Origin: Sediminibacterium sp.
GTDB lineage: Bacteria > Bacteroidota > Bacteroidia > Chitinophagales > Chitinophagaceae
DNA: 64,000 bases
Direction: 5' to 3'
Assembly (NCBI RefSeq): GCF_030695065.1
Contig: NZ_JAUYTR010000009.1
Coordinates: 124,001 to 188,000 of the forward strand
Shown here: positions 27,547 to 36,180 of the stretch, piece after piece
Layout: every line of letters starts with the position of its first letter
How positions within the stretch are numbered: position 1 is the first letter of the stretch
Position numbers and translations under genes: made by a program
Notes under the pieces: generated by a model
Told to the model about the DNA's origin: nothing
Database searches by the model: none
What the model saw: only the letters and a program-made list of their open reading frames with translations

Positions 27547-27736
27547 TTGTTAGTAAAAGTTCTGAATTGTTTCTGGTGCTTAAAGTGTAAATACCAGACA
27601 ATCTGATCCCCATTCGCCAAAGCAATGTGACCCCCTAAGAAACACTTTCCAATAATGGATTGATTGAGGCCTAAAAAATGGTAAAGAACTAGTTGTAATT
27701 GTTTTTCAAACGTAGGATTTATTTTGTCTATTTTGA

Positions 27737-28495
27737 TTAAATATTTTTCTCGGTTTCTGCAGTGCTGCTTTCTTTTTTTAGTTTGCGTAAAGATTCCCCC
27801 TTTAACTCTACACGTACTGATTGATGAACCAGTCTGTCAAGTATAGCATCGGCTACAGTTTGTTCTCCAATCACATCGTACCAGTTTTTTACTGGAACCT
27901 GTGATGCAATAATAGTACTTCGTTTACCATGTCGGTCTTCTACTATATCCATTAGTAATGCTCTACCGCTAGCATCAAAAGCCTGGATACCAAAATCATC
28001 AAGTATTAACAAGTCTTGTTTTTCTATACGAGTAAGCTCTCTGAGGTGTGAGCCATCGGCTTTGGCCATTTTTAAGATGGATAGTAATTTGGCGGTATTG
28101 GTGTAGTAAACTTTAAACGCAAACAAACAGGCTTGGCGCCCAATGGCGGATGCCAGATAACTCTTGCCTGTTCCGGTACTACCAGTAATAAATACATCTT
28201 GTCCCTTTTTTATAAACTCACAAGTAAGCAAGCGATCTATTTGATTTTTATCCAGTTCTCGTTTATTACTAAAGTCAATACCGTCTACATCTGCCATATA
28301 GCGGAACTTAGCTGTTTTAATATTTCTCTGGAGGGAACGATGTTTGCGATCATCCCATTCGTTTTGTACTAAGTACTGCGCCATTTCATCATTGGTAAAG
28401 CTAACCGGAGGTGGGAGCTCTACAAAAGTTTTAAAAGCAGTTTGCATTCCAAGTAGGCGCATATCGCCCATTTTCTTTAATGTGTCTTTGTTCAT
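27737..28495 (-). CDS. istB: IS21-like helper ATPase IstB
   Basis: AAA+ transposition helper that activates the transposase and selects target DNA. The Walker A is GSTGTGKS (about residues 104-111), and Walker B is LLILDDFG. The sensor region is IIASQVPVKNWYDVIG and DRLVHQSVRVEL. 252 residues, as usual. It starts 33 bp after the istA stop on the same strand, the standard order. Both genes look intact. Confidence 0.95.
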   Translation of the reverse strand: MNKDTLKKMGDMRLLGMQTAFKTFVELPPPVSFTNDEMAQYLVQNEWDDRKHRSLQRNIKTAKFRYMADVDGIDFSNKRELDKNQIDRLLTCEFIKKGQDVFITGSTGTGKSYLASAIGRQACLFAFKVYYTNTAKLLSILKMAKADGSHLRELTRIEKQDLLILDDFGIQAFDASGRALLMDIVEDRHGKRSTIIASQVPVKNWYDVIGEQTVADAILDRLVHQSVRVELKGESLRKLKKESSTAETEKNI

Positions 28496-28528
28496 TAATG
28501 TTGGTTTTAAAATTTAGTGATAAAAGCT

Positions 28529-30085
28529 TTATTCGTAGTATTCTGCTCCACGTACATTTTCATGTGATGGCATATCTGTATTCAGTATCTCATCTTCCAT
28601 TGGGATTGTATCTGCTTTTGTTCGCAGTATCTGGTCAATAATACCATAGTTATAGATACCATAACTATCTGCTCGTTTACACGCATTAACGAGTCTAGTA
28701 TTACCTACGCGTTTGGCAAAGCTTAACACGCCAGAACAAGATTTATAACTTTGTTCTGGATAAATTTCACGCGCTAATATCTTGGCTATGTATGCTGCTA
28801 CACTTTCCCCGATGGCGCTAGCAGTTGACATAAATTTCTGGGGATTCCAATCAGCTGCATACTTATGCTGGGTGGCAAGATGATCTTGGATAGTAATATA
28901 CTTGAGTCCTTTGCCGATATATCTATCATGAACGGCTACCACTTCGTTTTCATCATACACCGACAACTTGGTAGTGCTGTACTTTATTTTCAACCGCTTA
29001 CCTATTAACTTGTAGGGTACGCTGTAATATCGTTTATCAACACTAAGCAACACGTGCCCATATTTGTTTACAGATGATAGCTGCGAAGTCATCGGCTCAA
29101 ATAAATATGGATTTAGCGGTTGCAATGTTTGCTTTTCTATCTCCATAAACTGTTGCATCCTGCTATAGTTCTCACCAGTAAGTTTAGCATTATTGTGTAT
29201 AGCTAAATGAACAAGAATGTCTTTATTGAGGTCATCTAATGTGTGGTAAACTTTTTGATCAATCTTAGAAAAAATAGTTGTGTAACTAATCTTAACCGCA
29301 CCTTCTACCAACGCTTTGTCTTTAGGTTTATAAGTACGAGTTGGATATCCAAACGTATGGTAATGTTCTGCAAAAGCAGCGAAGGTTTCATTGAGTTGTG
29401 CCTCATACTTACTGGCTTTGGTAACTGCCGACTTTAAATTATCTGGCACAATAGCCTGGGGAACACCTCCATAAAAATGAAGGGCACGTTCACAGCATAA
29501 AATAAAATCCTCTTTGCATTGGGAGTGTACTGCCATTACAAAAGTGAGTTGACTGCAACCTAGGATAGCTACAAAAACTTCCAGTTCACTTATCTCACCC
29601 GTTTGCGCATCCACCAAGTGTAATTTTTGTCCGGTAAAATCCACAAACATTTTATCGCCTGCTTTATGTACCATTTTTAAAGAGGGCTTACCTTGCTGCA
29701 TATACTTATTAAGCTTATCCAAAAAGGATGAACTCTTATATCCATCAGTACACTGGGTTAAATAAAACTCATAAACCTTACCCTTTGTTACACCACGTTT
29801 CTTAAGCATACTAGCGAGTAATGGAAGAAGTGGTTCTAAATCCGCTTGTCGCCTATTAAATAACACAATAGGCTCTTTAATTAAAAACAACCGAGACATC
29901 TGAGCATCGCTCATCGCTTCTATCTGCTCTATTGTTTTCTCCGATAAAACATAGCGATACAGATACTTTTTAATAGTATTACGAGCAATCCCTGTTGATT
30001 GACTAATTGATTTTGTTCCCTTCCCTGAAGCATAAAGACGGAGAATCTGGCGTATTGTAAACATCTCAATTGTTTTGTTAGACAT
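28529..30085 (-). CDS. istA: IS21 family transposase IstA
   Basis: DDE transposase. An N-terminal helix-turn-helix (FTIRQILRLYASGKGTKSISQSTGIARNTIKKYL) precedes the integrase catalytic core. The acidic residues lie in DKMFVDFTGQK, IVPDNLKSAV and KDKALVEGAVK (D, D, E). A C-terminal Mu-transposase-type beta domain follows (VLLSVDKRYYSVPYKLIGKRLKI). 518 residues, intact. It is followed closely by istB. Confidence 0.95.
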   Translation of the reverse strand: MSNKTIEMFTIRQILRLYASGKGTKSISQSTGIARNTIKKYLYRYVLSEKTIEQIEAMSDAQMSRLFLIKEPIVLFNRRQADLEPLLPLLASMLKKRGVTKGKVYEFYLTQCTDGYKSSSFLDKLNKYMQQGKPSLKMVHKAGDKMFVDFTGQKLHLVDAQTGEISELEVFVAILGCSQLTFVMAVHSQCKEDFILCCERALHFYGGVPQAIVPDNLKSAVTKASKYEAQLNETFAAFAEHYHTFGYPTRTYKPKDKALVEGAVKISYTTIFSKIDQKVYHTLDDLNKDILVHLAIHNNAKLTGENYSRMQQFMEIEKQTLQPLNPYLFEPMTSQLSSVNKYGHVLLSVDKRYYSVPYKLIGKRLKIKYSTTKLSVYDENEVVAVHDRYIGKGLKYITIQDHLATQHKYAADWNPQKFMSTASAIGESVAAYIAKILAREIYPEQSYKSCSGVLSFAKRVGNTRLVNACKRADSYGIYNYGIIDQILRTKADTIPMEDEILNTDMPSHENVRGAEYYE

Positions 30086-30163
30086 GAATGGAAAGGACTT
30101 GATGAATCAAGAACCTCCCGATTTTTTCCTACGAAAACAACTAATTCTTATACCGATATCTAG

Positions 30164-30252
30164 GGGGTCAATTTAAAATGGCGAAAGGGGGTCAGTTTGC
30201 TCTGGCGAACAGGGGTCACTTTACGCTGGTATTAGGGGATCAATTTGACTGG
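30164..30252. repeat. right-end IS21 repeats (four 24-bp-spaced motifs)
   Basis: GGGGTCA occurs at 30164, 30188 and 30212, and GGGGATCA at 30235, in even steps of about 24 bp. The intervals share GGCGAA and CTGG-like segments. They are probably transposase-binding sites. Confidence 0.75.
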
Positions 30253-31708
30253 ATTTTCCACCCTTATCTCCTTTTGCACCATCTAATCCTTTATCTCCCT
30301 TTTCTCCTTTATCGCCCGTTAATCCTTTCTCTCCTTGAATTCCTTGTGCACCAGTATCTCCTTTATCACCCTTAACTCCAGCAACACCTTGATCCCCCTT
30401 ATCTCCTTTATCTCCTTTAGCACCGTCAACTCCATTGGTACCATTTGCACCTGCAACTCCTTGTTCTCCTTTATCTCCCTTTTCTCCTTTTTCTCCTTTA
30501 GCACCATCAACTCCATTTGTACCTGCGGCACCTTGATCACCTTTCACACCTTGTGCTCCAGTTTCTCCTTTGTCTCCTTTAACTCCGGCAACTCCTTGAT
30601 CTCCCTTATCTCCTTTTTCTCCTTTTGCACCATCTAATCCTTTGTCTCCCTTTTCTCCTTTTTCTCCTCTAGCACCATCAACTCCATTGATACCATTTGC
30701 ACCTGCAACTCCTTGATCTCCTTTATCGCCCTTTTCTCCTTTATCTCCTTTAGCACCGTCAACTCCATTGGTACCATTTGCACCTGCAACTCCTTGATCT
30801 CCTTTATCTCCCTTATCTCCTTTTGCACCATCTAATCCTTTATCTCCCTTATCACCTTTTGCACCATCTAATCCTTTGTCTCCCTTATCTCCCTTGTCAC
30901 CTTTTAAACCTTGCGCCCCTGCATCACCCTTGTCACCCTTAGGACCCTGTGCTCCTTCCGCACCTGTAACGCCTATATCACCTTTATCTCCCTTTTCTCC
31001 TTTATCTCCTTTTTCACCCTTGTCTCCCTTCTCGCCTGATATTCCTGATCCTGATGAAGAACCTCCACCTAGCTGATTACCACTTGCTAGAACTATACTT
31101 GATCTAATAGATCTCAGCATTTCCGCGGTATCGGTGATATTTAACTTAGTATCAATTCTTTTATTTAAACTTTCTGCATCAGATTTTAGCATGTATGGTT
31201 TCAACATAGCAGCCGTATCTGTATAATTCATTTTTAATTCAAGCCCGCTTACATTACCAGCATAATTTGCAAATGGCACAGAGAGGAACTGAGATGTTCC
31301 CATGTTAATGTACTGCTGTTCTGGCACCCAACCTGCTGTTGGATTTGTTGGAGCAACAGCGGCCTTAATATTTAAGAAAAAGGGACCATTGGCCCAATCA
31401 ATTAAACTATATGAACTTACACCTGAATTTCTTTGACCCTGTCCAATAACAATAGTAAACAAACCATCACCAGAAGTTTTCACTTCATAGGTTTCCGCAT
31501 AAACCGTATTTCCATTGGCAGAACCTTGTAATATGGTGGTCTTTACATGTACCGTTCGCTTGGATGCTGGAACACCTGCTGCATCTAATGCTACTGCCTG
31601 AAATAAAATCCCCTTGGGAACACCTGCTTTCTGCGCCTTCAATGCAGGAGCCCCTATTAAAATAGAGGCAATTAACAAGCTCAAGATGGCAATGATTCTA
31701 CTAAACAT
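30221..31708 (-). CDS. collagen-like repeat protein, 3' end replaced by IS21
   Basis: The N-terminal signal peptide ends near LKAQ. A domain of about 200 residues follows (GVPKGILFQAVALDAAGVPASKRTVHVKTTILQ to SIVLASGNQ), which I recognise as a recurrent Bacteroidota surface leader of unknown fold. From about residue 225 the protein is Gly-X-Y collagen-like, rich in GDKGEKG and GAKGDKG triplets (about 85 repeats, 30258-31036). The frame then enters the IS end (30252) and finishes with IS-encoded residues SSQIDPLIPA. The normal C-terminus, such as an anchoring domain, is therefore missing. It is the last gene of a surface operon; the ATG at 31708 overlaps the preceding stop as TAATG. Confidence 0.9.
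   Translation of the reverse strand: MFSRIIAILSLLIASILIGAPALKAQKAGVPKGILFQAVALDAAGVPASKRTVHVKTTILQGSANGNTVYAETYEVKTSGDGLFTIVIGQGQRNSGVSSYSLIDWANGPFFLNIKAAVAPTNPTAGWVPEQQYINMGTSQFLSVPFANYAGNVSGLELKMNYTDTAAMLKPYMLKSDAESLNKRIDTKLNITDTAEMLRSIRSSIVLASGNQLGGGSSSGSGISGEKGDKGEKGDKGEKGDKGDIGVTGAEGAQGPKGDKGDAGAQGLKGDKGDKGDKGLDGAKGDKGDKGLDGAKGDKGDKGDQGVAGANGTNGVDGAKGDKGEKGDKGDQGVAGANGINGVDGARGEKGEKGDKGLDGAKGEKGDKGDQGVAGVKGDKGETGAQGVKGDQGAAGTNGVDGAKGEKGEKGDKGEQGVAGANGTNGVDGAKGDKGDKGDQGVAGVKGDKGDTGAQGIQGEKGLTGDKGEKGDKGLDGAKGDKGGKSSQIDPLIPA
30258..31036 (-). repeat. collagen-like Gly-X-Y coding repeat
   Basis: About 85 tandem Gly-X-Y triplets. Longer units recur, for example one containing GVAGANGTNGVDGAKG that appears several times with small changes. 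This indicates repeat expansion, and the sequence is prone to slippage and misassembly. Confidence 0.9.
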
Positions 31709-32232
31709 TATTTGGTATTTTTAATGAATTTGATACTTTGAAGTCTCGCGGTTGAACTAAGTAGCGAAACGATATAATTACCTTGAAGCAGATTCGAAAC
31801 TGGAATTCTTGCCCCACTAATTAATGAACTAAAATCAGTTTTAACAATCTGAACTACCTTACCTGTAAAATCAGTTACGTGAAGGAAGTATTGTTCGTTA
31901 GTGGCTAAATTTTGAGAATTAAGCACTTTCACATTTAAATAGTCAGTCACTGGAATAGGATAAGCCAGCACTTGTAAATCAAGCTTCTGTGTTTCAGGAC
32001 AGGTGAGTGTAAAATTACCTGGCTTGGAATTAAAGAGTACTTTAAGCCCATTAGAAACCTCCAGACACTTTTCACTTTCAATGATGGCAGGGGCGCTATG
32101 GATCATTTCAGTTGATCCCATATTTCCAAAGCCGCCAATCACAAACTTTCCTGTTATCTGTGCAGATGCACCAACAGATAAGATTGTACTGATGAAAAAG
32201 AAAATGAATATTTTATTTACCCGTAGTAACAT
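31708..32232 (-). CDS. secreted protein with type IX secretion-like sorting domain
   Basis: 174 residues. A signal peptide (IFIFFFISTILSVGASAQ) precedes a mature part of about 70 residues, then a C-terminal domain with AYPIPVTDYLNVKV, YFLHVTDFTGKVV and LLQGNYIVSLLSS. This matches the Por_Secre_tail-type strand order of T9SS sorting signals. The protein is much shorter than usual T9SS cargo. It overlaps the upstream lipoprotein gene by 20 bp and shares one base with the collagen-like gene, so the three form one operon. A structural or anchor role is inferred. Confidence 0.75.
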   Translation of the reverse strand: MLLRVNKIFIFFFISTILSVGASAQITGKFVIGGFGNMGSTEMIHSAPAIIESEKCLEVSNGLKVLFNSKPGNFTLTCPETQKLDLQVLAYPIPVTDYLNVKVLNSQNLATNEQYFLHVTDFTGKVVQIVKTDFSSLISGARIPVSNLLQGNYIVSLLSSTARLQSIKFIKNTK

Positions 32233-32674
32233 AAGTCAACTGAATTACTTTACCTTGATAGGTGTATTTAAGTTTTAAAATGCTACCGTTGCTTTCTTCT
32301 ATGATATAGCTCTGTATCACTTCTACTCCAGAAATAAGATTGATATAAGATGTAGATAAAGTTTGGGGATTAGGCACATCCCATTTTCCTACAACACCAT
32401 CGCTGTCCTTAAATGATCCCCCTTGATAAAAAGTTATCATATAAGTATTTGCACCAATAGAGCTTACAAAAGAAAGATTTGACTCTAAAGAACCATCAAC
32501 CTTTACTTCAGTTAGTCTCCAGATAGTCGGATTGTTGGCTGCTCCTACGATTGTTGCTTTTGCTATTGCAATAGGATCAGCTTCAATATCCTTACTACAG
32601 CTTGCTAAAAAAAACGAGCAAATAATTAGAAGCTTAAATAATATTCGGCCATGAACAGTCGTTAATAATTTCAT
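32213..32674 (-). CDS. predicted lipoprotein
   Basis: 153 residues. The leader (ILFKLLIICSFFLASCSKD) ends in a lipobox (LASC), so the mature protein is probably lipidated at the cysteine. The body alternates short strands (TIWRLTEVKVDGSL, YMITFYQGGSFKDSDGVVGKWDV, LKLKYTYQGKVIQLTYV) and resembles a lipocalin-like or calycin barrel of Bacteroidota, without a diagnostic motif. It is the first gene of the operon with the sorting-domain and collagen-like genes. Confidence 0.7.
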   Translation of the reverse strand: MKLLTTVHGRILFKLLIICSFFLASCSKDIEADPIAIAKATIVGAANNPTIWRLTEVKVDGSLESNLSFVSSIGANTYMITFYQGGSFKDSDGVVGKWDVPNPQTLSTSYINLISGVEVIQSYIIEESNGSILKLKYTYQGKVIQLTYVTTGK

Positions 32675-32858
32675 ACATCTGATTTAATGAGCACAAATTT
32701 GTTCGACTGGACAAGGGTAATATATGCCTAAGATTAGGGAGAACGGTTTTTTCAAAAACCTATAAAAAAGATAAGTAATTCATTATCAATTATTTACAAA
32801 GCCCAATTGTTTTTAATTATCAATCTAGAGCTTTGGGCTAATTAGTCACGAATTCAAA

Positions 32859-32928
32859 AAATACCAACCTGTTTGTATTACAAACAAATCTAATATTCCC
32901 AAAAAGGGAATGCCATCTGTTGGTATTT
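32859..32928. repeat. three-armed inverted repeat
   Basis: Outer arms AAATACCAAC (32859-32868) and GTTGGTATTT (32919-32928) are perfectly complementary. Inside are two smaller hairpins, GTTTGT-ATT-ACAAAC (32871-32885) and ATTCCC-AAAAA-GGGAAT (32895-32911). It can fold as a three-way junction in either strand. Possible roles are a small repeat element, a regulatory RNA or overlapping operators. Confidence 0.6.
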
Positions 32929-32973
32929 AGCGTATTCGGTATATGGTATTTAGTAAATATTTCACAGCAATTG

Positions 32974-33011
32974 TATATTTGGTAATAACTGTAAACGAAC
33001 GAACATTCGTT
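32974..33011 (+). promoter_or_regulatory. putative promoter and operator of the DUF4954 gene
   Basis: TATATTTG at 32974-32981 fits the -7 box TAnnTTTG, but a clear -33 box is not seen. The palindrome AACGAACATTCGTT lies just downstream, 18 bp before the ATG at 33030. That position suits a repressor site. The regulator is not in this window as far as I can see. Confidence 0.4.
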
Positions 33012-33029
33012 GTATTAGAATAATGAAAT

Positions 33030-35246
33030 ATGGCCCAAAATAATATTACCAAGACCCCCCTTGAAGCATTAGGTTACGGATTCATTAAAGACCACCATAT
33101 TCCAAAGGGAAAGGATGAATATTATCTGCGCAACATGCAGATGCGCAACGGTATACATTACCGAACCCTCACTGCTTATGAAATTGAACAGTTGGTTCGC
33201 AATGGAAATACAACCGACAACTGGAATCATATTCTAGTTTCAGATTCCTTTAACCCTGACCTAGTAAAGAATTGTAAGTTTCATGGCTTGGTTAGAATTG
33301 GAAAATTAGAACCCCTTTGTTTAGGGTTTAGCGATTTAAAAACACCAGTAGGCCTATACAACTCTACCATTATCAGTTGCGATTTTGGAGATAATGTAGT
33401 CATCAACAATGTAAACTATCTTTCTCATTATATAATCGGTAGCGAAGCCATTATTACCAACGTAAACGAATTGGTAACTACCAATCATTCTAAGTTTGGA
33501 AACGGTATTATTAAAGCCGATGAAAAAGAAGAAGTCAGAATTTGGTTAGAATTGTGCAATGAAAATACGGGACGAAAAGTATTGCCTTTTGATGGCATGC
33601 TGCCAGGTGACGCTTTTTTATGGAGTCGCTTTAGAGACGACATGGTTTTGCAATCTAAACTAGTGGAGTTTACTGAAAAAAAATTCAACAATAAAAGAGG
33701 TTATTACGGCAAAGTGGGTGATAGAACAGTGATTAAGAATTGTAATATCATTAAAGATGTGTGGGTTGGTTCCGACGCTTATTTTAAAGGGGCTAACAAA
33801 TTAAAAAACTTAACTGTTAATTCTGGCCCAGAAGGCAGAACACAAATTGGTGAAGGTTGCGAAATGGTGAATGGTACCATTGGGCTCGGCTGTAGAATTT
33901 TCTACGGAGTAAAAGCGGTGCGCTTTATCATGGCCGATCATTCCCAATTAAAATATGGTGCTCGATTAATCAACTCTTACTTAGGTCAAAACGCCACCAT
34001 TTCTTGTTGTGAAGTTTTGAACTCTTTAATTTTTCCTGCCCACGAACAACACCACAATAATTCTTTTTTATGTGCTGCCTTGGTGATGGGTCAAAGCAAT
34101 ATTGCTGCAGGTGCAACAATAGGATCTAACCATAATAGCAGAAGTGCAGATGGTGAAATCATTATGGGGCGTGGATTTTGGCCGGGTCTATGTGTTAGTT
34201 TAAAACACAATTCCGTCTTTGCTTCTTTTACCATGATTAACAAAGGAGACTACCCTGCAGAATTAAATATCACCATCCCCTTCTGTTTAATCAGCAACGA
34301 TACAAAGAACGACCAGCTAACTATAATGCCGGCTTATTGGTTTTTGTATAATATGTATGCATTAGCCCGAAATGCATGGAAATATGCGCACAGAGACAAA
34401 CGTTTTGATAAAACACAAGAACTCGAATACAATTATTTAGCACCCGATAGCATCAATGAAATTTTTACTGCTTTAGAGAAATTAGAATTATATACTGGTA
34501 AAGCTTATTTACGTTCCGAAAAAAAGGCAGATACAGACGTTGAAGAAGCTATCTCTGTTGGTAAACTTTTATTAAAGAGCAACAATAAATTAGTTGATAG
34601 TTTATCAATCACTGCCGAAGATATTGAAAACAGTAAAAGGAAAACTGTACTAGTTAAAGTAAGACAAGCTTATAAAGTTTTTGAAGACGTCTTATTATTT
34701 TATGGGGTGAAAGAATTGATTGGCTTTATTAAAACCAATGGGCCTAGCAATTTAGCTGAACTGCGCAAACAATTGCCCAGCAAGCTTTCTAGAGACAAGT
34801 GGATTAACCTAGGTGGCCAATTAATGCCTGAAGCAGATTTAACTGAACTCCGCAAAAAAATTAATGCTGGCAAAATAAAAGGCTGGGATGATTTGCATGC
34901 ACAATATGCAGTTAAGGGAAAATTATATGCTTCGCAAAAATGTATGCATGGCTTGTCAACTTTAAAAGAAATCACCAACCTACCACTTAATAAATTAGAC
35001 GAACACCAGTTGAGTTATTTGCTCAACAGTGCGGTTGCTACTATGGAATGGATCACCAAAGGCATTCACGATTCTAGAGCCAAAGATTACAGCAATCCTT
35101 TTAGAAAAATGGTTTATGAAAGCTTTGCCGAAATGAATGAAGTAGTAGGCAAGTTAGAAGACAACAGTTTCATTAAAGAACAAATAATGGAACTGAAATC
35201 TTTCAAAAAAGAAATCAGTTCCTTAAAAAAGCAATTGGGGGTTTAG
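33030..35246 (+). CDS. DUF4954 family protein (left-handed beta-helix)
   Basis: 738 residues. The central part is built of hexapeptide-like repeats (TVIKNCNIIKDVWVGSDAYFKGANKLKNLTVNS, IGEGCEMVNGTIGLGCRIFYGVKAVRF, GQNATISCCEVLNSLIFP, NIAAGATIGSNHNSRSADGEIIMGRGFWPG). This is the left-handed parallel beta-helix found in acyl- and nucleotidyl-transferases and carbonic anhydrase-like proteins. The N-terminus resembles the DUF4954 start (LGYGFIKD, YRTLTAYEIEQL). The C-terminal about 250 residues are helical. Function is unknown; a sugar-nucleotide or metal-dependent transferase is an inference. It ends in a 3-bp convergent overlap with the outer-membrane gene. Confidence 0.85.
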   Translation: MAQNNITKTPLEALGYGFIKDHHIPKGKDEYYLRNMQMRNGIHYRTLTAYEIEQLVRNGNTTDNWNHILVSDSFNPDLVKNCKFHGLVRIGKLEPLCLGFSDLKTPVGLYNSTIISCDFGDNVVINNVNYLSHYIIGSEAIITNVNELVTTNHSKFGNGIIKADEKEEVRIWLELCNENTGRKVLPFDGMLPGDAFLWSRFRDDMVLQSKLVEFTEKKFNNKRGYYGKVGDRTVIKNCNIIKDVWVGSDAYFKGANKLKNLTVNSGPEGRTQIGEGCEMVNGTIGLGCRIFYGVKAVRFIMADHSQLKYGARLINSYLGQNATISCCEVLNSLIFPAHEQHHNNSFLCAALVMGQSNIAAGATIGSNHNSRSADGEIIMGRGFWPGLCVSLKHNSVFASFTMINKGDYPAELNITIPFCLISNDTKNDQLTIMPAYWFLYNMYALARNAWKYAHRDKRFDKTQELEYNYLAPDSINEIFTALEKLELYTGKAYLRSEKKADTDVEEAISVGKLLLKSNNKLVDSLSITAEDIENSKRKTVLVKVRQAYKVFEDVLLFYGVKELIGFIKTNGPSNLAELRKQLPSKLSRDKWINLGGQLMPEADLTELRKKINAGKIKGWDDLHAQYAVKGKLYASQKCMHGLSTLKEITNLPLNKLDEHQLSYLLNSAVATMEWITKGIHDSRAKDYSNPFRKMVYESFAEMNEVVGKLEDNSFIKEQIMELKSFKKEISSLKKQLGV

Positions 35247-35818
35247 AATTTTAATCCAACTCCCAACTGAACTTGTTGATTGGTCCATTTTTGTTGGTCT
35301 GAGAAATCATTGATATTCTGCAAACCAATATTATAACGACCATATACTCTTAGTACTTTTAAATTTACCTGAGCACCCAATACCATTGAGAAGTCACCAG
35401 ATTTAAATGCTTGCTGGCCGTTTTGCAACAAGTTTTCGTTTTTGTTAATCAACACGCCAAATTGAGGACCAGCCACAAAACTCAATAGTCCTATTGGGCT
35501 ATAGCGCAATAATACAGGCACCATTAAGTAATCCAATTTTACATTGGTAGGCAAAGTAGAATAAATGGCATCAATAGTAGTACCGCGCTTAGTAGAAGTT
35601 TGGCTCCAAATTACTTCGGGCTGTATACCCCAGCGTTTGCTGAAATCGTATTCTACAAAAGCACCAGCATGGTAAGAAAAATCAAATCCTTGGTCGAAAG
35701 ATTGTCCATCAATCTTATTTAGGTTTGCTCCCGCTTTTACACCTAATCTAAAACCCTTTTGGGCATTCACTGTTGTTCCAGCTATTAATAAAGCTGCAAA
35801 TAAAAAAATCGTACGCAT
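35243..35818 (-). CDS. porin family outer-membrane beta-barrel protein (PorT-like)
   Basis: The start was set at ATG 35818 (MRTIFLFAALLIAGTTVNAQ), which gives a signal peptide; the frame is open to 35845 without a leader. About 191 residues form an eight-stranded-type barrel (GFRLGVKAGANLNKID, FDFSYHAGAFVEYDF, WGIQPEVIWSQTSTK, LVPVLLRYS, FVAGPQFGVLI, YGRYNIGLQNI, QVQLGVGLKF). This matches the OMP_b-brl_2 family. It converges with DUF4954 and shares 3-4 bases with its stop. Confidence 0.85.
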   Translation of the reverse strand: MRTIFLFAALLIAGTTVNAQKGFRLGVKAGANLNKIDGQSFDQGFDFSYHAGAFVEYDFSKRWGIQPEVIWSQTSTKRGTTIDAIYSTLPTNVKLDYLMVPVLLRYSPIGLLSFVAGPQFGVLINKNENLLQNGQQAFKSGDFSMVLGAQVNLKVLRVYGRYNIGLQNINDFSDQQKWTNQQVQLGVGLKF

Positions 35819-35904
35819 AACACTTGGTTTAGTTAATCTATTCAATACTTATGCCATAGACGATTTTAATTGAACTAATGTTACACATGAAATGTTAAAA
35901 GAAC

Positions 35905-36180
35905 ATGACAACGCTAGAAGAAAAAGACAGAGACCGCATCATTGAAATGGCCTGGGAAGACCGAACTCCCTTTGAAGCCATCCAATTTCAGTTTGGTTTA
36001 TCCGAAAAAGAAGTGATTGAATTCATGCGACTCAACAGCAAAGCATCCAGCTTTAAAATGTGGCGCAAACGCATGAATGGAAGAACTACTAAGCACCAGA
36101 ACCTGCGCGAAAAAGGAATCAATCGTTTTAAATGCTCTATGCAACGATCCATTTCTATGAATAAAATAGCAAAGCGTTAA
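35905..36180 (+). CDS. TIGR03643 family protein
   Basis: 91-residue basic protein. The pattern EKDRDRIIEMAWEDRTPFEAIQFQFGL, then SEKEVIEFMR and SFKMWRKRMNGRTTKH, matches the conserved family TIGR03643, whose function is unknown. The first half resembles a short helix-turn-helix (DRTPFEAIQFQFGLSEKEVIEFM), so DNA binding is possible. It lies between the outer-membrane barrel gene (divergent) and a convergent phosphoesterase gene, overlapping the latter's stop by four bases. Confidence 0.85.
   Translation: MTTLEEKDRDRIIEMAWEDRTPFEAIQFQFGLSEKEVIEFMRLNSKASSFKMWRKRMNGRTTKHQNLREKGINRFKCSMQRSISMNKIAKR

Larger units (their letters stand above)
27594..30252 (-). mobile_element. IS21-family insertion sequence
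   Basis: An istA-istB pair flanked by imperfect 18-bp terminal repeats, CCAGACAATCTGATCCCC at 27594-27611 and its inverted partner at 30235-30252 (15 of 18 match). Inside, sub-terminal motifs of the TGAcCCC/GGGgTCA kind recur every 24 bp: two at the left end (27604, 27628) and four at the right (30164, 30188, 30212, 30235). This multiple-repeat end structure is typical of IS21. No target duplication is visible at the flanks. The right end interrupts a collagen-like gene. Confidence 0.85.
32675..33029. other. 355-bp intergenic region with dyad structures
   Basis: It carries a three-armed inverted repeat at 32859-32928, a -7-like TATATTTG at 32974-32981 and the 14-bp palindrome AACGAACATTCGTT at 32998-33011. 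No gene is seen. It lies between the divergent surface operon and the DUF4954 gene. Confidence 0.5.

Noticed and set aside
30335..30637. Ser/Phe-rich plus-strand frame
   Set aside because: Antisense shadow of the collagen-like Gly-X-Y repeat; its composition follows from the GGN codons.
30258..31036. CRISPR or minisatellite array
   Set aside because: The repeats keep frame and encode Gly-X-Y, so they are coding repeats of a collagen-like protein.
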